Assembly (NCBI RefSeq): GCF_000620165.1 | Contig: NZ_JHVN01000018.1 | Location: 1-59,677 of the forward strand | Direction: 5' to 3' | From: Anoxybacillus tepidamans PS2 | GTDB lineage: Bacteria; Bacillota; Bacilli; Bacillales; Anoxybacillaceae | Length of the DNA stretch: 59,677 nucleotides | Part shown: in pieces, positions 20,943 to 29,365 of the stretch | Numbering within the stretch: the stretch's first letter is position 1 | How the letters are laid out: the number at the start of each line of letters is the position of its first letter | Notes under the pieces: generated by a model | Told to the model about the DNA's origin: nothing | The model's database searches: none | Seen by the model: only the letters and a program-made list of their open reading frames with translations | Position numbers and translations under genes: made by a program

Positions 20943-22328
20943 TTGAACGATACAGTCTACATCTATCATACGAACGATGTGCATAGCCATTTTGAAAACT
21001 GGCCGAAGGTGGCAGGATTTTTACAGAAAAAAAGAAGGGAACATATAAAGAATCAGGAAACCATGCTTTTATTTGATATCGGAGATTTTATGGATCGGTT
21101 CCACCCGATTACAGAGGCAACGAGGGGAAAAGCCAATGTACAACTCTTAAATAGCTTAAAGTATGATGCGATTACAATTGGCAATAACGAAGGGATTACA
21201 CTCTCTTACGAAGAGTTAAATGTGCTATACGAAAACGCACATTTTCCTGTTTTGACTGCCAATTTATTCGAAAAGGGAGGAGAGCGGCCTTCCTGGCTTC
21301 AGCCATATACCATTATTTCAACCTCTAACGGGTTTCGCATTGGGGTCATCGGAGTCACAGTTCATTTTATGATATTTTATGAGCTACTTGGCTGGAGAAT
21401 CGTTCCTCCGTTTGAGATGTTGGGTCAACTAGTACCAGAAGTGCGCAAACAAGCGGATGTAGTTGTATTGTTATCCCATTTAGGAATCAACGATGATGAA
21501 TTAATTGCGCAACAGGTGCCGGGCATTGATGTCATTCTTGGAGCGCATACACATCACCTGTTGCCGAATGGAAAATGGATAAATAATACGCTGTTATGTG
21601 GAGCAGGAAAGTATGGCCAATACGTTGGCAGTGTGAAACTTTGTATCAATGAAGGGAAATTCGCAGCGGAAGCGTCTGTCATTGATGTGTCGTCATGCTC
21701 TGAGTGTAAAGATACGAAACAAACGTTAGCAATGCTTGAGGAAGAAAGTGTCCAAAGGCTCGAAAAAGAAGTTGTAGTGGAACTTCAGGAAGATTTGCCG
21801 CTACAATGGTTTACCCCTTCTCCATTTGCGCAGTTGCTCGCCTCTGCCTTAAAGGAGTGGTGCGACGGTGATATTGGTATGGTCAATGCAGGAGTACTCT
21901 TGGAACCACTTTACAAAGGAATTGTGACAAAAAAAGATTTGCATCGCATTTGTCCACATCCGATTAATCCGTGTAAAGTGTACTTGCGTGGTGATGAGTT
22001 GAAAGAAGTGATTTTACAGGCCCATACAGAAAAGATGAAGCATCTCGAGGTCCGAGGATTTGGATTTCGCGGCAAGGTTATGGGGCAAATGGTATATGAT
22101 GGCGTAGAGCTTGAGATGGAAACAATGAGCGATGGATCAGAACATATTCGTCACATTCTTATTAATGGAAAAGAGCTGGAGCATGATAGAAAGTATGCAG
22201 TAGCTACAATTGATATGTTTACGTTTGGGCATTTGTACCCTGAAATTCATCGAGCGCCGCAAAAAATGTATTATATGCCTGAATTTTTGCGTGATCTGCT
22301 TGCGTGGAAGTTAGCGAACCTCACATAG
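20943..22328 (+). CDS. yunD: 5'-nucleotidase / metallophosphatase family protein YunD
   Basis: This two-domain protein (461 aa) has an N-terminal metallophosphatase with YHTNDVHSHF, DIGDFMDR, GNNE, LLSHLG and GAHTHH as metal-ligand motifs. A C-terminal 5'-nucleotidase substrate domain spans about residues 280-461. There is no signal peptide, so unlike secreted UshA/YfkN enzymes it should act in the cytosol. The start is TTG 20943 after AAAGAGGTG; an in-frame ATG at 20772 lies inside yunE. Confidence 0.87.
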   Translation: MNDTVYIYHTNDVHSHFENWPKVAGFLQKKRREHIKNQETMLLFDIGDFMDRFHPITEATRGKANVQLLNSLKYDAITIGNNEGITLSYEELNVLYENAHFPVLTANLFEKGGERPSWLQPYTIISTSNGFRIGVIGVTVHFMIFYELLGWRIVPPFEMLGQLVPEVRKQADVVVLLSHLGINDDELIAQQVPGIDVILGAHTHHLLPNGKWINNTLLCGAGKYGQYVGSVKLCINEGKFAAEASVIDVSSCSECKDTKQTLAMLEEESVQRLEKEVVVELQEDLPLQWFTPSPFAQLLASALKEWCDGDIGMVNAGVLLEPLYKGIVTKKDLHRICPHPINPCKVYLRGDELKEVILQAHTEKMKHLEVRGFGFRGKVMGQMVYDGVELEMETMSDGSEHIRHILINGKELEHDRKYAVATIDMFTFGHLYPEIHRAPQKMYYMPEFLRDLLAWKLANLT

Positions 22329-22381
22329 GCACACTTTGATCCCTTTTTCATACATTGAATTAGGGAGAGGAGTGTGTCGGC

Positions 22382-22684
22382 ATGATCGATGTAAAACCAA
22401 TCATCATTGATAATTATTCGTTTATAGCTGTTTCTGTGCAGCTGCCAAAGACAAATTTGTTGGCGGTGGCAAGCGAGAAAGGATATATTATGTGCGGTGC
22501 GCTTGATGTGGCGTTGTTGAATGAAAAGCTAAAAGAACGAAAAATTATTGCAGCAAGAGCCGTTGGTGTTCGTACGATTGAGCAGTTGCTGGATGCCCCG
22601 CTTGAATCAGTGACAGAAGCGGCAGAAGAACTCGGGATTCAGGTTGGCATGAAAGGAAAAGACGCTTTATTGAAAATGAGATAA
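22382..22684 (+). CDS. yunC: DUF1805 family protein YunC
   Basis: This 100-aa protein of the DUF1805 family starts MIDVKPIIIDNYSFIAVSVQ, with the conserved GYIMCGALDVALLNE block. No catalytic function is known. ATG 22382 follows GGGAGAGGAGTGTGTCGGC. It is followed by yunB, whose ribosome binding site is within a hairpin. Confidence 0.85.
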   Translation: MIDVKPIIIDNYSFIAVSVQLPKTNLLAVASEKGYIMCGALDVALLNEKLKERKIIAARAVGVRTIEQLLDAPLESVTEAAEELGIQVGMKGKDALLKMR

Positions 22685-22698
22685 AAAATAAACAAGAG

Positions 22699-22737
22699 TC
22701 CCCTCTTTATAGCATACATTAGCTTGTAAAGGGGGGA
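22699..22737 (+). promoter_or_regulatory. Hairpin masking the yunB ribosome binding site
   Basis: TCCCCTCTTTA (22699-22709) can pair with TAAAGGGGGGA (22727-22737), which contains the yunB ribosome binding site AGGGGGGA. The loop contains CATACATT, like a sigma-E -10. There is no T-run, so this is not a terminator. Confidence 0.6.
22713..22720 (+). promoter_or_regulatory. Possible sigma-E -10 element of yunB
   Basis: CATACATT matches the sigma-E -10 consensus CATACAnT. The -35 region at about 22692-22698 (ACAAGAG) is weak. Transcription would start near 22727, at the right arm of the hairpin. Confidence 0.4.
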
Positions 22738-22742
22738 TTTGC

Positions 22743-23486
22743 TTGCGACGTTTGCCGAAAAGGGGACCGCTTCCTTTTCGTTATTTATTTTTATTAACAT
22801 TTGTATTTTTTATATTATCAACGGCAGCGAGTCTTTGGATTATCAATAAGGGGATTGAGCCGACATTAATGCAAATCGCTGAAAGGGAAACAAGACGCAT
22901 TGCCAATCTCGTCATTAATAGTGCAATTAATCAGCAAATTGCCGAAGATGACCTAGATACTAAAAATTTAATTATCACTCAACAAGACGCATCAGGAAAA
23001 GTCTCCTCGATTAACTATAACAGTGTAGTGGTCAATCGAATTCTTGCGAAAACGGCGAACCGTGTTCAAAAAAACTTAAAAGCAGCATCGCAAGGGAAGC
23101 TTCATGATATCGAGGTGCCTGATGTAGAAATTCAGACGAATGGTGTCAAAAACGAGGGGATTATTTATTATATTCCAGTTGGCCAAGCGACGAACAATGC
23201 CCTTCTTGGCAACCTTGGACCGCGCGTTCCAGTTCGTTTCTATATAGTGGGGGATGTTGTTTCAGACGTAAAGACAAAGATTGAGCCATTTGGGATTAAT
23301 AACGCGCTTGTTAAAATTTTCGTTCACATTCAAGTCAATGTTCAAGTCGTCATTCCGTTTGCGACAAAGCCAACTTCTGTGGCGACGGATATTCCGATTG
23401 CGATGCAAGTAATTCCAGGTCAAGTTCCGAATTTTTATAATAACGGAAACGGATCAGACCCATCTTTTGAAATTCCGCTTAACTAA
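22743..23486 (+). CDS. yunB: Sporulation protein YunB
   Basis: This 247-aa protein has one N-terminal membrane anchor (about residues 12-36, FLLTFVFFILSTAASLWIIN) followed by an extracytoplasmic domain. The domain includes IANLVINSAINQQIAED and a repeated VKIFVHIQVNVQVVIPF-like beta stretch. In B. subtilis YunB is a sporulation protein of the mother cell. The start is TTG 22743 after AGGGGGGA. It converges with lytH on a shared terminator. Confidence 0.88.
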   Translation: MRRLPKRGPLPFRYLFLLTFVFFILSTAASLWIINKGIEPTLMQIAERETRRIANLVINSAINQQIAEDDLDTKNLIITQQDASGKVSSINYNSVVVNRILAKTANRVQKNLKAASQGKLHDIEVPDVEIQTNGVKNEGIIYYIPVGQATNNALLGNLGPRVPVRFYIVGDVVSDVKTKIEPFGINNALVKIFVHIQVNVQVVIPFATKPTSVATDIPIAMQVIPGQVPNFYNNGNGSDPSFEIPLN

Positions 23487-23490
23487 AACT

Positions 23491-23525
23491 AGAGAGATCA
23501 GCTTATTTGTGATCTCTCTGTTTTC
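23491..23525. terminator. Bidirectional terminator between yunB and lytH
   Basis: AGAGAGATCA pairs with TGATCTCTCT, with GTTTTCTTT on the right and an A-rich left flank serving lytH. Confidence 0.8.
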
Positions 23526-24513
23526 TTTGTTTAATTTTTTCCATGCGTTCCCACATTTTTAAATGCGGATAAGGGTCAAAGGACCATTCGGTATAGCCGT
23601 TATCTTTGTACATACCGTAATGAAGGTGAGGCGGGAACTTTCCTGCCGTTCCAGGCGGTCCGTATCCAGAACTGCCGACAGAGCCGATCACCATGCCTGG
23701 TTCGACGACTTGTCCTTCCTCTATACCTGCAGCAAAGCCGTTCAAATGTGCAAAATAATGATAGGTGTTATTAATATCGCGAATGCCGATGCGCCATCCT
23801 CCGTACTTGTTCCATCCTTTCAGTTCGATAATCCCATAACATGTGGCGCGTACAGGAACCCCGTAATCGGCGAAAATATCAGTTCCTTCATGCATCCGTC
23901 TTCCTCCCCATCCTCTTGCATCGCCCCATGTATCTTTATAAGTGTAGTTCGCGCGGAGCGGGACTGGAAACGCGTGATTATCGAGTTGAAGAGTGCCGTA
24001 TTTTTTATAAATCTTCACTTTCCCCAAAATGAGATCAACCGTTTTGCTTCTCTGATAATACTCCCACAGTGCAATTTTTAAATGTTCGTGGTCAGTACCG
24101 TATGATTGAAGAAAGCGGGCAATTGAAAAAATAACATCTTCATCGTTTGTTGGGTCGGCTACGCCGTCACCGTTTCCGTCCATACCTAAGCCGCCAAATT
24201 GCGAAATGGTGAGCGGATTTGTATCATTTGGATTCTTGTTCAAGGGCCCCGCCCATATTTCGGGTTTTACATAGATGCCGAGAGCCCCTTTAGCTTTTGG
24301 TAAATCGCGGCGTACAAGGCGGATATTTCGCTCGTACTGATCGATGGCGGCAAAATAATACCAAGGAATGAGCGAGACGGCCTCTGCCTTTTTATACAAC
24401 TCCATGCGTTGTTCGTATATATCTTCATCTTTAGAAGCTTCCTTCCCAAAAACGGTGAAGGGAGCGACAGCGACGATTAAACACGTTAAAACGAGAGAGA
24501 CGAATGTACGCAC
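23503..24513 (-). CDS. lytH: L-Ala-D-Glu endopeptidase LytH (M23 family)
   Basis: This secreted peptidoglycan peptidase (336 aa) has an N-terminal signal peptide (residues 1-23, ending TVFGKEA) and a C-terminal LytM/M23 domain. The zinc site is seen in HEGTDIFADYG (H, D) and PPHLHYGMY (HxH), with YFAHLNGF between. In B. subtilis LytH removes cross-linking peptides in spore cortex under sigma-K. Neighbours yunB and yutC, also sporulation genes, fit that role. Confidence 0.9.
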   Translation of the reverse strand: MRTFVSLVLTCLIVAVAPFTVFGKEASKDEDIYEQRMELYKKAEAVSLIPWYYFAAIDQYERNIRLVRRDLPKAKGALGIYVKPEIWAGPLNKNPNDTNPLTISQFGGLGMDGNGDGVADPTNDEDVIFSIARFLQSYGTDHEHLKIALWEYYQRSKTVDLILGKVKIYKKYGTLQLDNHAFPVPLRANYTYKDTWGDARGWGGRRMHEGTDIFADYGVPVRATCYGIIELKGWNKYGGWRIGIRDINNTYHYFAHLNGFAAGIEEGQVVEPGMVIGSVGSSGYGPPGTAGKFPPHLHYGMYKDNGYTEWSFDPYPHLKMWERMEKIKQRKQRDHK

Positions 24514-24617
24514 ATCTTCCTACTCCTTTCAGCAAATCTCATGTCATTAGTTTGGAGAGATTGGCGATTTTTCATAAATGTTAAAAATAGGCATTGTAAG
24601 CGGTTCGACAATTTTCT

Positions 24618-24646
24618 TTGAGTTCGTCCGTGCTTTTTTTTATAAT
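24618..24646 (+). promoter_or_regulatory. Promoter of lipA
   Basis: TTGAGT (24618-24623), 17 nt, TATAAT (24641-24646), 35 nt before the start codon. Confidence 0.65.
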
Positions 24647-24680
24647 AAAAATGTGCAAATAAATTATTGGAGTGTGAAAC

Positions 24681-25577
24681 ATGGCTACGAATGAAGAACG
24701 TCTTCGAAAACCGGAATGGTTGAAAATAAAATTAAATACAAACGAAAACTATATTGGTTTGAAAAAAATGATGCGGGAAAAGCAGCTGCATACTGTCTGC
24801 GAAGAGGCGAAGTGTCCGAACATTCATGAATGTTGGGCGGTAAGAAGAACAGCGACCTTTATGATTCTAGGCGACATTTGTACACGGGCGTGCCGCTTTT
24901 GCGCCGTCAAAACAGGACTGCCGACAGAATTGGATTGGCAAGAACCAGAAAGAGTGGCTGACTCAGTTCGCCTCATGAACTTAAAGCACGTCGTTGTGAC
25001 AGCGGTAGCCCGCGACGATTTGAAAGATGGAGGAGCGGCTGTGTTTGCTGAAACGGTTCGTGCGATCCGCCGCAAAAATCCATTAACTACAATTGAAGTG
25101 CTTCCTTCTGATATGGGTGGCGTATACGAAAACTTAAAGACGCTCATGGATGCGCGTCCTGATATTTTAAACCATAATATTGAAACGGTTCGCCGCTTAA
25201 CTCCGAGAGTTCGCGCGCGCGCGACGTATGAGCGCTCTCTTGAATTTTTGCGCCGTGCGAAAGAGCTGCAGCCTGATATCCCGACAAAATCAAGTATCAT
25301 GATCGGGCTTGGGGAAACGAAGGAAGAGATTATTGAAGCGATGGACGATTTGCGGGCGAACCATGTCGATATTTTAACGATCGGCCAATATTTGCAACCG
25401 ACAAAAAAACATTTAAAGGTGCAAAAATATTACCATCCGCACGAATTTATGGAACTGAAAGAAATTGCGCTAAGCAAAGGCTTTAGCCACTGCGAAGCCG
25501 GCCCGCTTGTACGTTCTTCCTACCATGCCGATGAGCAAGTGAATGCAGCTGCTAAACAAATGGGCAAAGAAGCGTAA
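24681..25577 (+). CDS. lipA: Lipoyl synthase LipA
   Basis: This radical SAM enzyme (298 aa) inserts two sulfurs into the octanoyl chain on lipoyl domains. The auxiliary cluster cysteines are C40, C45 and C51 ([12 protein letters not shown]); the radical SAM cysteines are C67, C71 and C74 (CTRACRFC). The C-terminal RSSYHAD serine block is present. ATG 24681 has GGAGTGTG upstream. It depends on Fe-S assembly (suf operon) and acts on GcvH, both encoded in this window. Confidence 0.96.
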   Translation: MATNEERLRKPEWLKIKLNTNENYIGLKKMMREKQLHTVCEEAKCPNIHECWAVRRTATFMILGDICTRACRFCAVKTGLPTELDWQEPERVADSVRLMNLKHVVVTAVARDDLKDGGAAVFAETVRAIRRKNPLTTIEVLPSDMGGVYENLKTLMDARPDILNHNIETVRRLTPRVRARATYERSLEFLRRAKELQPDIPTKSSIMIGLGETKEEIIEAMDDLRANHVDILTIGQYLQPTKKHLKVQKYYHPHEFMELKEIALSKGFSHCEAGPLVRSSYHADEQVNAAAKQMGKEA

Positions 25578-25583
25578 ATGTAA

Positions 25584-25623
25584 AAAAAGGTCCTGCTTTC
25601 GAAAGGAACAGGACCTTTTTATG
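25584..25623. terminator. Bidirectional terminator between lipA and yutC
   Basis: AAAAAGGTCCTG pairs with CAGGACCTTTTT; A and T runs on both sides serve both converging genes. Confidence 0.9.
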
Positions 25624-25625
25624 TG

Positions 25626-26312
25626 TTATTTTGTCTTCATTCGTTTCGGTGTACCGTCGTTAAAATCATGATCGAGATGGTCGTTCATTTCATTAATCAT
25701 TTCACCATTGGCGTTTTCGCCATCGCTTAATTTACGGCCTTGCGGGTACTTTAGCATCTGTTTGATTGTTGTATTAACAATTTGGTCGATATTGCGGCTG
25801 TTAGAATCTAAACGTCCAAAGCGCTCGATTTCTCTCATCATGCGCGGATCGTCAGCGACGTAGACGTGGTAGTATCGCGGTACGACAGAAAGAGCGGTTC
25901 TTTTCACCTGATCGGCCGTTTCAAACCGATTTTTTGTATCTGTATCGTATGCGATGAGCACTTCTTCGTCAGTCACCAATGTCGCCACATCGTTAACGTT
26001 TGGCAGGCGCACGCATAGTTTGCTGATTAAATCAGCGACGCGTTCGCGGTTTAGTGTTGGCAATGCACCGTAGTTATCGGTATCTCCTGCAACAGGGCTT
26101 TTTTGATGACGAACATAACCAAAATTATTCATTGTTGAGTCTCTTCCGTTTGGAACTCCTTCAACATTATATAAATCGTTTCGGTCGGTAACGTTAATCG
26201 TATTGCCGCTGCGTTTATACAAACCGTCCCGATTATCTTCTGACATTTGTGCGCATCCGACTAGGGAAACTGTTACGCCGATCGATAAAGCGAGTAACGA
26301 TTTTTTCAACAT
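25626..26312 (-). CDS. yutC: YhcN/YlaJ family sporulation lipoprotein YutC
   Basis: This lipoprotein (228 aa) has a signal peptide ending in the lipobox LVGC (MLKKSLLALSIGVTVSLVGC). The YhcN/YlaJ domain follows, with the blocks VADLISKLCVRLPNVNDVA, VLIAYD and VPRYYHVYVADDP. Family members are inner spore membrane or mother-cell lipoproteins. ATG 26312 follows GAGGGGG; longer in-frame starts are unsupported. In B. subtilis yutC also lies beside lipA. Confidence 0.87.
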   Translation of the reverse strand: MLKKSLLALSIGVTVSLVGCAQMSEDNRDGLYKRSGNTINVTDRNDLYNVEGVPNGRDSTMNNFGYVRHQKSPVAGDTDNYGALPTLNRERVADLISKLCVRLPNVNDVATLVTDEEVLIAYDTDTKNRFETADQVKRTALSVVPRYYHVYVADDPRMMREIERFGRLDSNSRNIDQIVNTTIKQMLKYPQGRKLSDGENANGEMINEMNDHLDHDFNDGTPKRMKTK

Positions 26313-26412
26313 AAACACCCCCTCGTTTTCATCATGCCTTCCTTTTTGAGCTTTCATAACAGTAATTGATTGGGAGAGCTTCATCATTTATGATAAAAAG
26401 GAGGTGAAGGAA

Positions 26413-26688
26413 ATGATTTGTGTGAACAATACGTATTATGAGCTGATTGAAAATGTAAAGGACGGTTTTAACGAGGAAGCTTTTCGCGCGCGATATGCCG
26501 ATATTTTAAATAAGTATGACTATATTGTCGGCGATTGGGGATATAATCAGCTGCGATTACGGGGCTTTTTTGATGATCATAATCAAAAAGCGACATATGA
26601 TACAAAAATTAGCACGTTATCTGAATATTTGTATGAATATTGCAATTTTGGCTGTGCTTATTTTGTCTTAAGAAAAGTAAAAAGATAA
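26413..26688 (+). CDS. yutD: YutD family protein (DUF1027)
   Basis: This 91-aa protein belongs to the DUF1027/YutD family. Recognisable blocks are DGFNEEAFRARYADIL, DYIVGDWGYNQLRLRGF and the cysteine pair in YEYCNFGCAYFVL. The function is unknown. ATG 26413 follows AGGAGGTGA by 6 nt. It is divergent from yutC. Confidence 0.85.
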   Translation: MICVNNTYYELIENVKDGFNEEAFRARYADILNKYDYIVGDWGYNQLRLRGFFDDHNQKATYDTKISTLSEYLYEYCNFGCAYFVLRKVKR

Positions 26689-26689
26689 C

Positions 26690-26728
26690 AGACGGCTATC
26701 TCATCTGACAATGAGATAGCCGTTTTGC
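26690..26728. terminator. Bidirectional terminator after yutD
   Basis: ACGGCTATCTCAT pairs with ATGAGATAGCCGT across a 6-nt loop, followed by TTTTG. Confidence 0.85.
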
Positions 26729-27004
26729 TTAGTGGTCATAACGTTGATAAGGAGGTTGTACCTCTTTATTTGGATCATCATGCGGCGGATGCGCTCCGGG
26801 ATCTTGGCGCGGGATGTTTTGGTGAAATGCTTTATACTCATAGTTAAAATTGCTGTAGTAGCGCTGTCCTTCTTTCCAAGGAGTATTTTTATTTTGCACC
26901 GGTTCATCTTTTCGAATTGGAGAGCCGTACGGGCCATCCGGAAATTCTTCCGCTGTTAAAAAATCCCTTTGCTTTTCGACGCTGGAAAAATCAGTGTAAG
27001 ACAT
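26729..27004 (-). CDS. Small cytosolic protein of unknown function
   Basis: This 91-aa hydrophilic protein is rich in Tyr, Pro, Asn and Gln. It contains EEFPDGPYGSPIRKDEP, TPWKEGQRYYSNFNYEYK and a PGAHPPHDDP tail. I recall similar proteins annotated only as cytosolic proteins in Geobacillus and Bacillus. The low-complexity C-terminus looks disordered. ATG 27004 follows AAAGGAGG directly after a hairpin (27016-27051) that ends at this ribosome binding site. Confidence 0.7.
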   Translation of the reverse strand: MSYTDFSSVEKQRDFLTAEEFPDGPYGSPIRKDEPVQNKNTPWKEGQRYYSNFNYEYKAFHQNIPRQDPGAHPPHDDPNKEVQPPYQRYDH

Positions 27005-27015
27005 TGTTTAACCTC

Positions 27016-27051
27016 CTTTGTAGGGGCTATTTATAATATCCCCCTACAAAG
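27016..27051 (-). terminator. Stem-loop between two minus-strand small genes
   Basis: On the minus strand CTTTGTAGGGG pairs with CCCCTACAAAG (11 bp, 14-nt loop), and the right arm runs into the AAAGGAGG of the downstream gene. There is no T-run after it, so a role in translation control or RNA processing is as likely as termination. Confidence 0.55.
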
Positions 27052-27056
27052 TATGG

Positions 27057-27326
27057 CTATGAAATAAACTCATACAAAAAGGAACGTAAATCATTGGCAT
27101 CTTCTTCGCTTAAGCGGTAAGCGTGCTCTAAATATCCCGGCTCATCTAAATCGTCTTGGCCGATGATTGCAAAACGATTGCTTTGCATATCGAGAATTAA
27201 ATACTTTCCGTAAAATCGATCTGTTTGGACGATCGCTAAATCAAAGCGTTGCCGTTCGCCAAGAAAGCTGACAAACCTTGTTTTTGTATTTACTGTATCA
27301 TCGTATAGGAAGAAACGTTCACCCAT
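27057..27326 (-). CDS. DUF3055 family protein
   Basis: This 89-aa protein contains FFLYDDTVNTKTRFVSF, DLAIVQTDRFYGKYLILDM, RFAIIGQDDLDEPGYLEHAY and a C-terminal acidic helix. These blocks match the DUF3055 family, known only from Firmicutes and without assigned function. ATG 27326 follows GGAGG by 8 nt; a GTG nine bases upstream sits in the ribosome binding site. Confidence 0.78.
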   Translation of the reverse strand: MGERFFLYDDTVNTKTRFVSFLGERQRFDLAIVQTDRFYGKYLILDMQSNRFAIIGQDDLDEPGYLEHAYRLSEEDANDLRSFLYEFIS

Positions 27327-27443
27327 GATTGGCACCTCCGAAAAAGTTGCTACGTTTATCTTATCAAACGTTTCTGCAAATGTCTGTCCTCATTTGTTAT
27401 AATAATACAATAAAAATGTCTTAGTTATAAGGAGGCAAAAACG

Positions 27444-27881
27444 ATGTATTTTGTCGATCGAAATAAAATCGAAGAAACGCTGCGCTATATGGAGCAATTA
27501 TTGCGCGTATATGAACAGCAGCCATCTTGGGAGGCTGAAGCTGAACGCCTTGCTTTTGAACGAATCGTTCATTTATGTATTGAAGCAGTGCTTGATGTTG
27601 GCAATGCGATGATCGATGGTTTTATTATGCGCGATCCGGGAAGCTACGAAGACATTATTGATATTTTAACGGATGAAAAAGTGATTACTGAAACGGATGC
27701 CAAAGGTCTTAAGACGATCATTACGTATCGGAAAATGCTCGTCCAGCATTATACGACCATTAAGCATGCTGAACTGTCCGAGGCGTTCAAACAATCGCTC
27801 GCGTCTTTGCAAGCCTATCCAAAAGCCATCCGCACTTATTTAGAGAATGAGCTTGGACCCGTTTCGGCGTTTCGAAATTAA
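27444..27881 (+). CDS. yutE: DUF86 / HepT-like protein YutE
   Basis: This 145-aa all-helical protein belongs to the DUF86 family, whose best-known members are HepT RNase toxins (HEPN fold). The signature near the C-terminus is YRKMLVQHYTTI, an R-x5-H-x-Y form of the HEPN motif. HepT toxins are paired with a MntA nucleotidyltransferase antitoxin. No such gene is adjacent: neighbours are a DUF3055 gene and yutF, as in B. subtilis. It is probably a domesticated solitary member. Confidence 0.82.
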   Translation: MYFVDRNKIEETLRYMEQLLRVYEQQPSWEAEAERLAFERIVHLCIEAVLDVGNAMIDGFIMRDPGSYEDIIDILTDEKVITETDAKGLKTIITYRKMLVQHYTTIKHAELSEAFKQSLASLQAYPKAIRTYLENELGPVSAFRN

Positions 27882-27960
27882 TTTTTTGGAAAAGAGCGAG
27901 GAATATCGGATTATCAGATATAGCATGATCGCGATGCCTAGTCTCCAACTCAGCAACAGG

Positions 27961-27988
27961 CGCTCCTTAATCAAGCAGGAGCGTTTTT
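27961..27988 (+). terminator. Terminator of yutE
   Basis: CGCTCCT pairs with AGGAGCG across a 9-nt loop, followed by TTTTTG. Confidence 0.8.
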
Positions 27989-27992
27989 GTTT

Positions 27993-28021
27993 TTGACATT
28001 TCTTGATGTGTAGGATAAAGT
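27993..28021 (+). promoter_or_regulatory. Candidate promoter of yutF
   Basis: TTGACA (27993-27998), 17 nt, TAAAGT (28016-28021), directly after the yutE terminator. Confidence 0.5.
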
Positions 28022-28058
28022 GTGTTACGTAGTATGTGAAGATAAGGAAGTGAATGAC

Positions 28059-28829
28059 ATGAAGAGATATAAAGGATATTTAATCGATTTGGACGGTACG
28101 ATGTATCGGGGGACGGAATGCATCGCGGAAGCGCGCGAGTTTGTGAAAGAATTACACCGGCGCGACATCCCGTATTTGTTTGTCACAAATAACTCGTCAC
28201 GAACGCCGAGGCAAGTAGCAGAAAAGCTGCAATCGTTTGATATTCCTGCAATGGAGCAGCAAGTGTTTACAACAAGCCAAGCGACAGCGAATTACATTTT
28301 TGAGAGAAAGCCTAATGCCTCTGTGTATGTGATTGGGGAAGACGGAATTCAAGAAGCCTTAAAAGAAAAAGGATTCACATTTGCGAAAGAAGATGCTGAA
28401 TTTGTAGTGATGGGAATTGATCGCTCGATTACATATGAAAAATTAGCAATTGCTTGTTTAGCTGTACGCAACGGTGCTACGTTCATCTCAACAAACGGTG
28501 ACATCGCGATTCCAACGGAGCGGGGGCTTTTACCTGGCAATGGATCATTAACGTCTGTCGTCGCTGTTTCTACGCAAGTGCAGCCGATTTTTATCGGAAA
28601 ACCGGAGAAAATTATTATGGAGCAAGCGTTGAAAGTGCTTGGCGTGCCGCGGGAGGACACGCTGATGATTGGCGACTATTATGATACAGACATTAAGGCC
28701 GGCATGAATGCAGGAATCGACACGCTGCTTGTTCATACAGGCGTTACGACGAAAGAACTGTTGAAACAGTATGAAAAACAGCCGACATACACAGCTGACT
28801 CACTAAAAGAGTGGCTGGAAAGAATTTGA
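28059..28829 (+). CDS. yutF: HAD-superfamily NagD-like phosphatase YutF
   Basis: This 256-aa class IIA HAD hydrolase has motif I DLDGTMYRG, with the nucleophile aspartate near residue 10. Motif II is VTNNSSRTPRQ, motif III is GKPEKIIMEQAL, and motif IV is GDYYDTDIKAGMNAG. NagD-like enzymes dephosphorylate small sugar phosphates or nucleotides; the substrate is not predictable here. ATG 28059 follows AAGGAAGTGAATGAC; an earlier in-frame start at 28020 overlaps the promoter. Confidence 0.9.
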   Translation: MKRYKGYLIDLDGTMYRGTECIAEAREFVKELHRRDIPYLFVTNNSSRTPRQVAEKLQSFDIPAMEQQVFTTSQATANYIFERKPNASVYVIGEDGIQEALKEKGFTFAKEDAEFVVMGIDRSITYEKLAIACLAVRNGATFISTNGDIAIPTERGLLPGNGSLTSVVAVSTQVQPIFIGKPEKIIMEQALKVLGVPREDTLMIGDYYDTDIKAGMNAGIDTLLVHTGVTTKELLKQYEKQPTYTADSLKEWLERI

Positions 28830-28841
28830 ATGTAAAACAGG

Positions 28842-28876
28842 AAGGGTGCTCTATTTTGCATGAGAGCACCCTTATT
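28842..28876. terminator. Bidirectional terminator between yutF and yutG
   Basis: AAGGGTGCTCT pairs with AGAGCACCCTT; short T and A tracts flank it. Confidence 0.75.
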
Positions 28877-28882
28877 CACTAT

Positions 28883-29365
28883 TTATTCCGTATGAGCGGC
28901 CCGGTGCGCTAGACGACTCGACGCGGCTGCCGCAATCGCTCCGACAATATCATCTAAAAATGTGTGGCATTGGCCTGTGGATTTATCGTTTAAGTACTGT
29001 AAAATTCCTGGTTTTTGCTTATCAATATAGCCATAGTTGGTAAATCCGATCGAACCGTATACATTCACAATAGAAAGCGCCAAGATCTCGTCGACCCCAT
29101 ACAAGCCTTCGTCGCGACGAATAATGGCTTGCAGCGGTTCGTCGAGCATTTGTTTTTCCGCTAAAATGTCAAGTTGGATACCTGTAAGGATTGCATTTTG
29201 GACTTCGCGTTTTGAAAGAACGCGGTTGACGTTTTCAATGCATTCTTCCATTTGTAAGTTTGGATGGTATTTTGATTGCAAGTAATACACCAACTCGGCA
29301 ATGTCCTCAATTTTGACGCCGCGCTTTTCTAACCAATCACGAGCAGTTTGTTCAAGATTTTCCAT
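28883..29365 (-). CDS. yutG: Phosphatidylglycerophosphatase A-like protein YutG
   Basis: This 160-aa protein of the PgpA family has the blocks RDEGLYGVDEILALSIVN, GSIGFTNYGYIDK and the acidic metal-site motif FLDDIVGAIAAA. PgpA enzymes dephosphorylate phosphatidylglycerol phosphate, but E. coli PgpA is membrane-anchored and YutG-type proteins lack clear membrane helices; a different substrate is possible. ATG 29365 follows AGGTGAAGCCA. Confidence 0.8.
   Translation of the reverse strand: MENLEQTARDWLEKRGVKIEDIAELVYYLQSKYHPNLQMEECIENVNRVLSKREVQNAILTGIQLDILAEKQMLDEPLQAIIRRDEGLYGVDEILALSIVNVYGSIGFTNYGYIDKQKPGILQYLNDKSTGQCHTFLDDIVGAIAAAASSRLAHRAAHTE

Noticed and set aside
27884-27960. Possible tRNA-like or structured RNA before the yutE terminator
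   Set aside because: I could not form an acceptor stem, a T-loop or a consistent cloverleaf.
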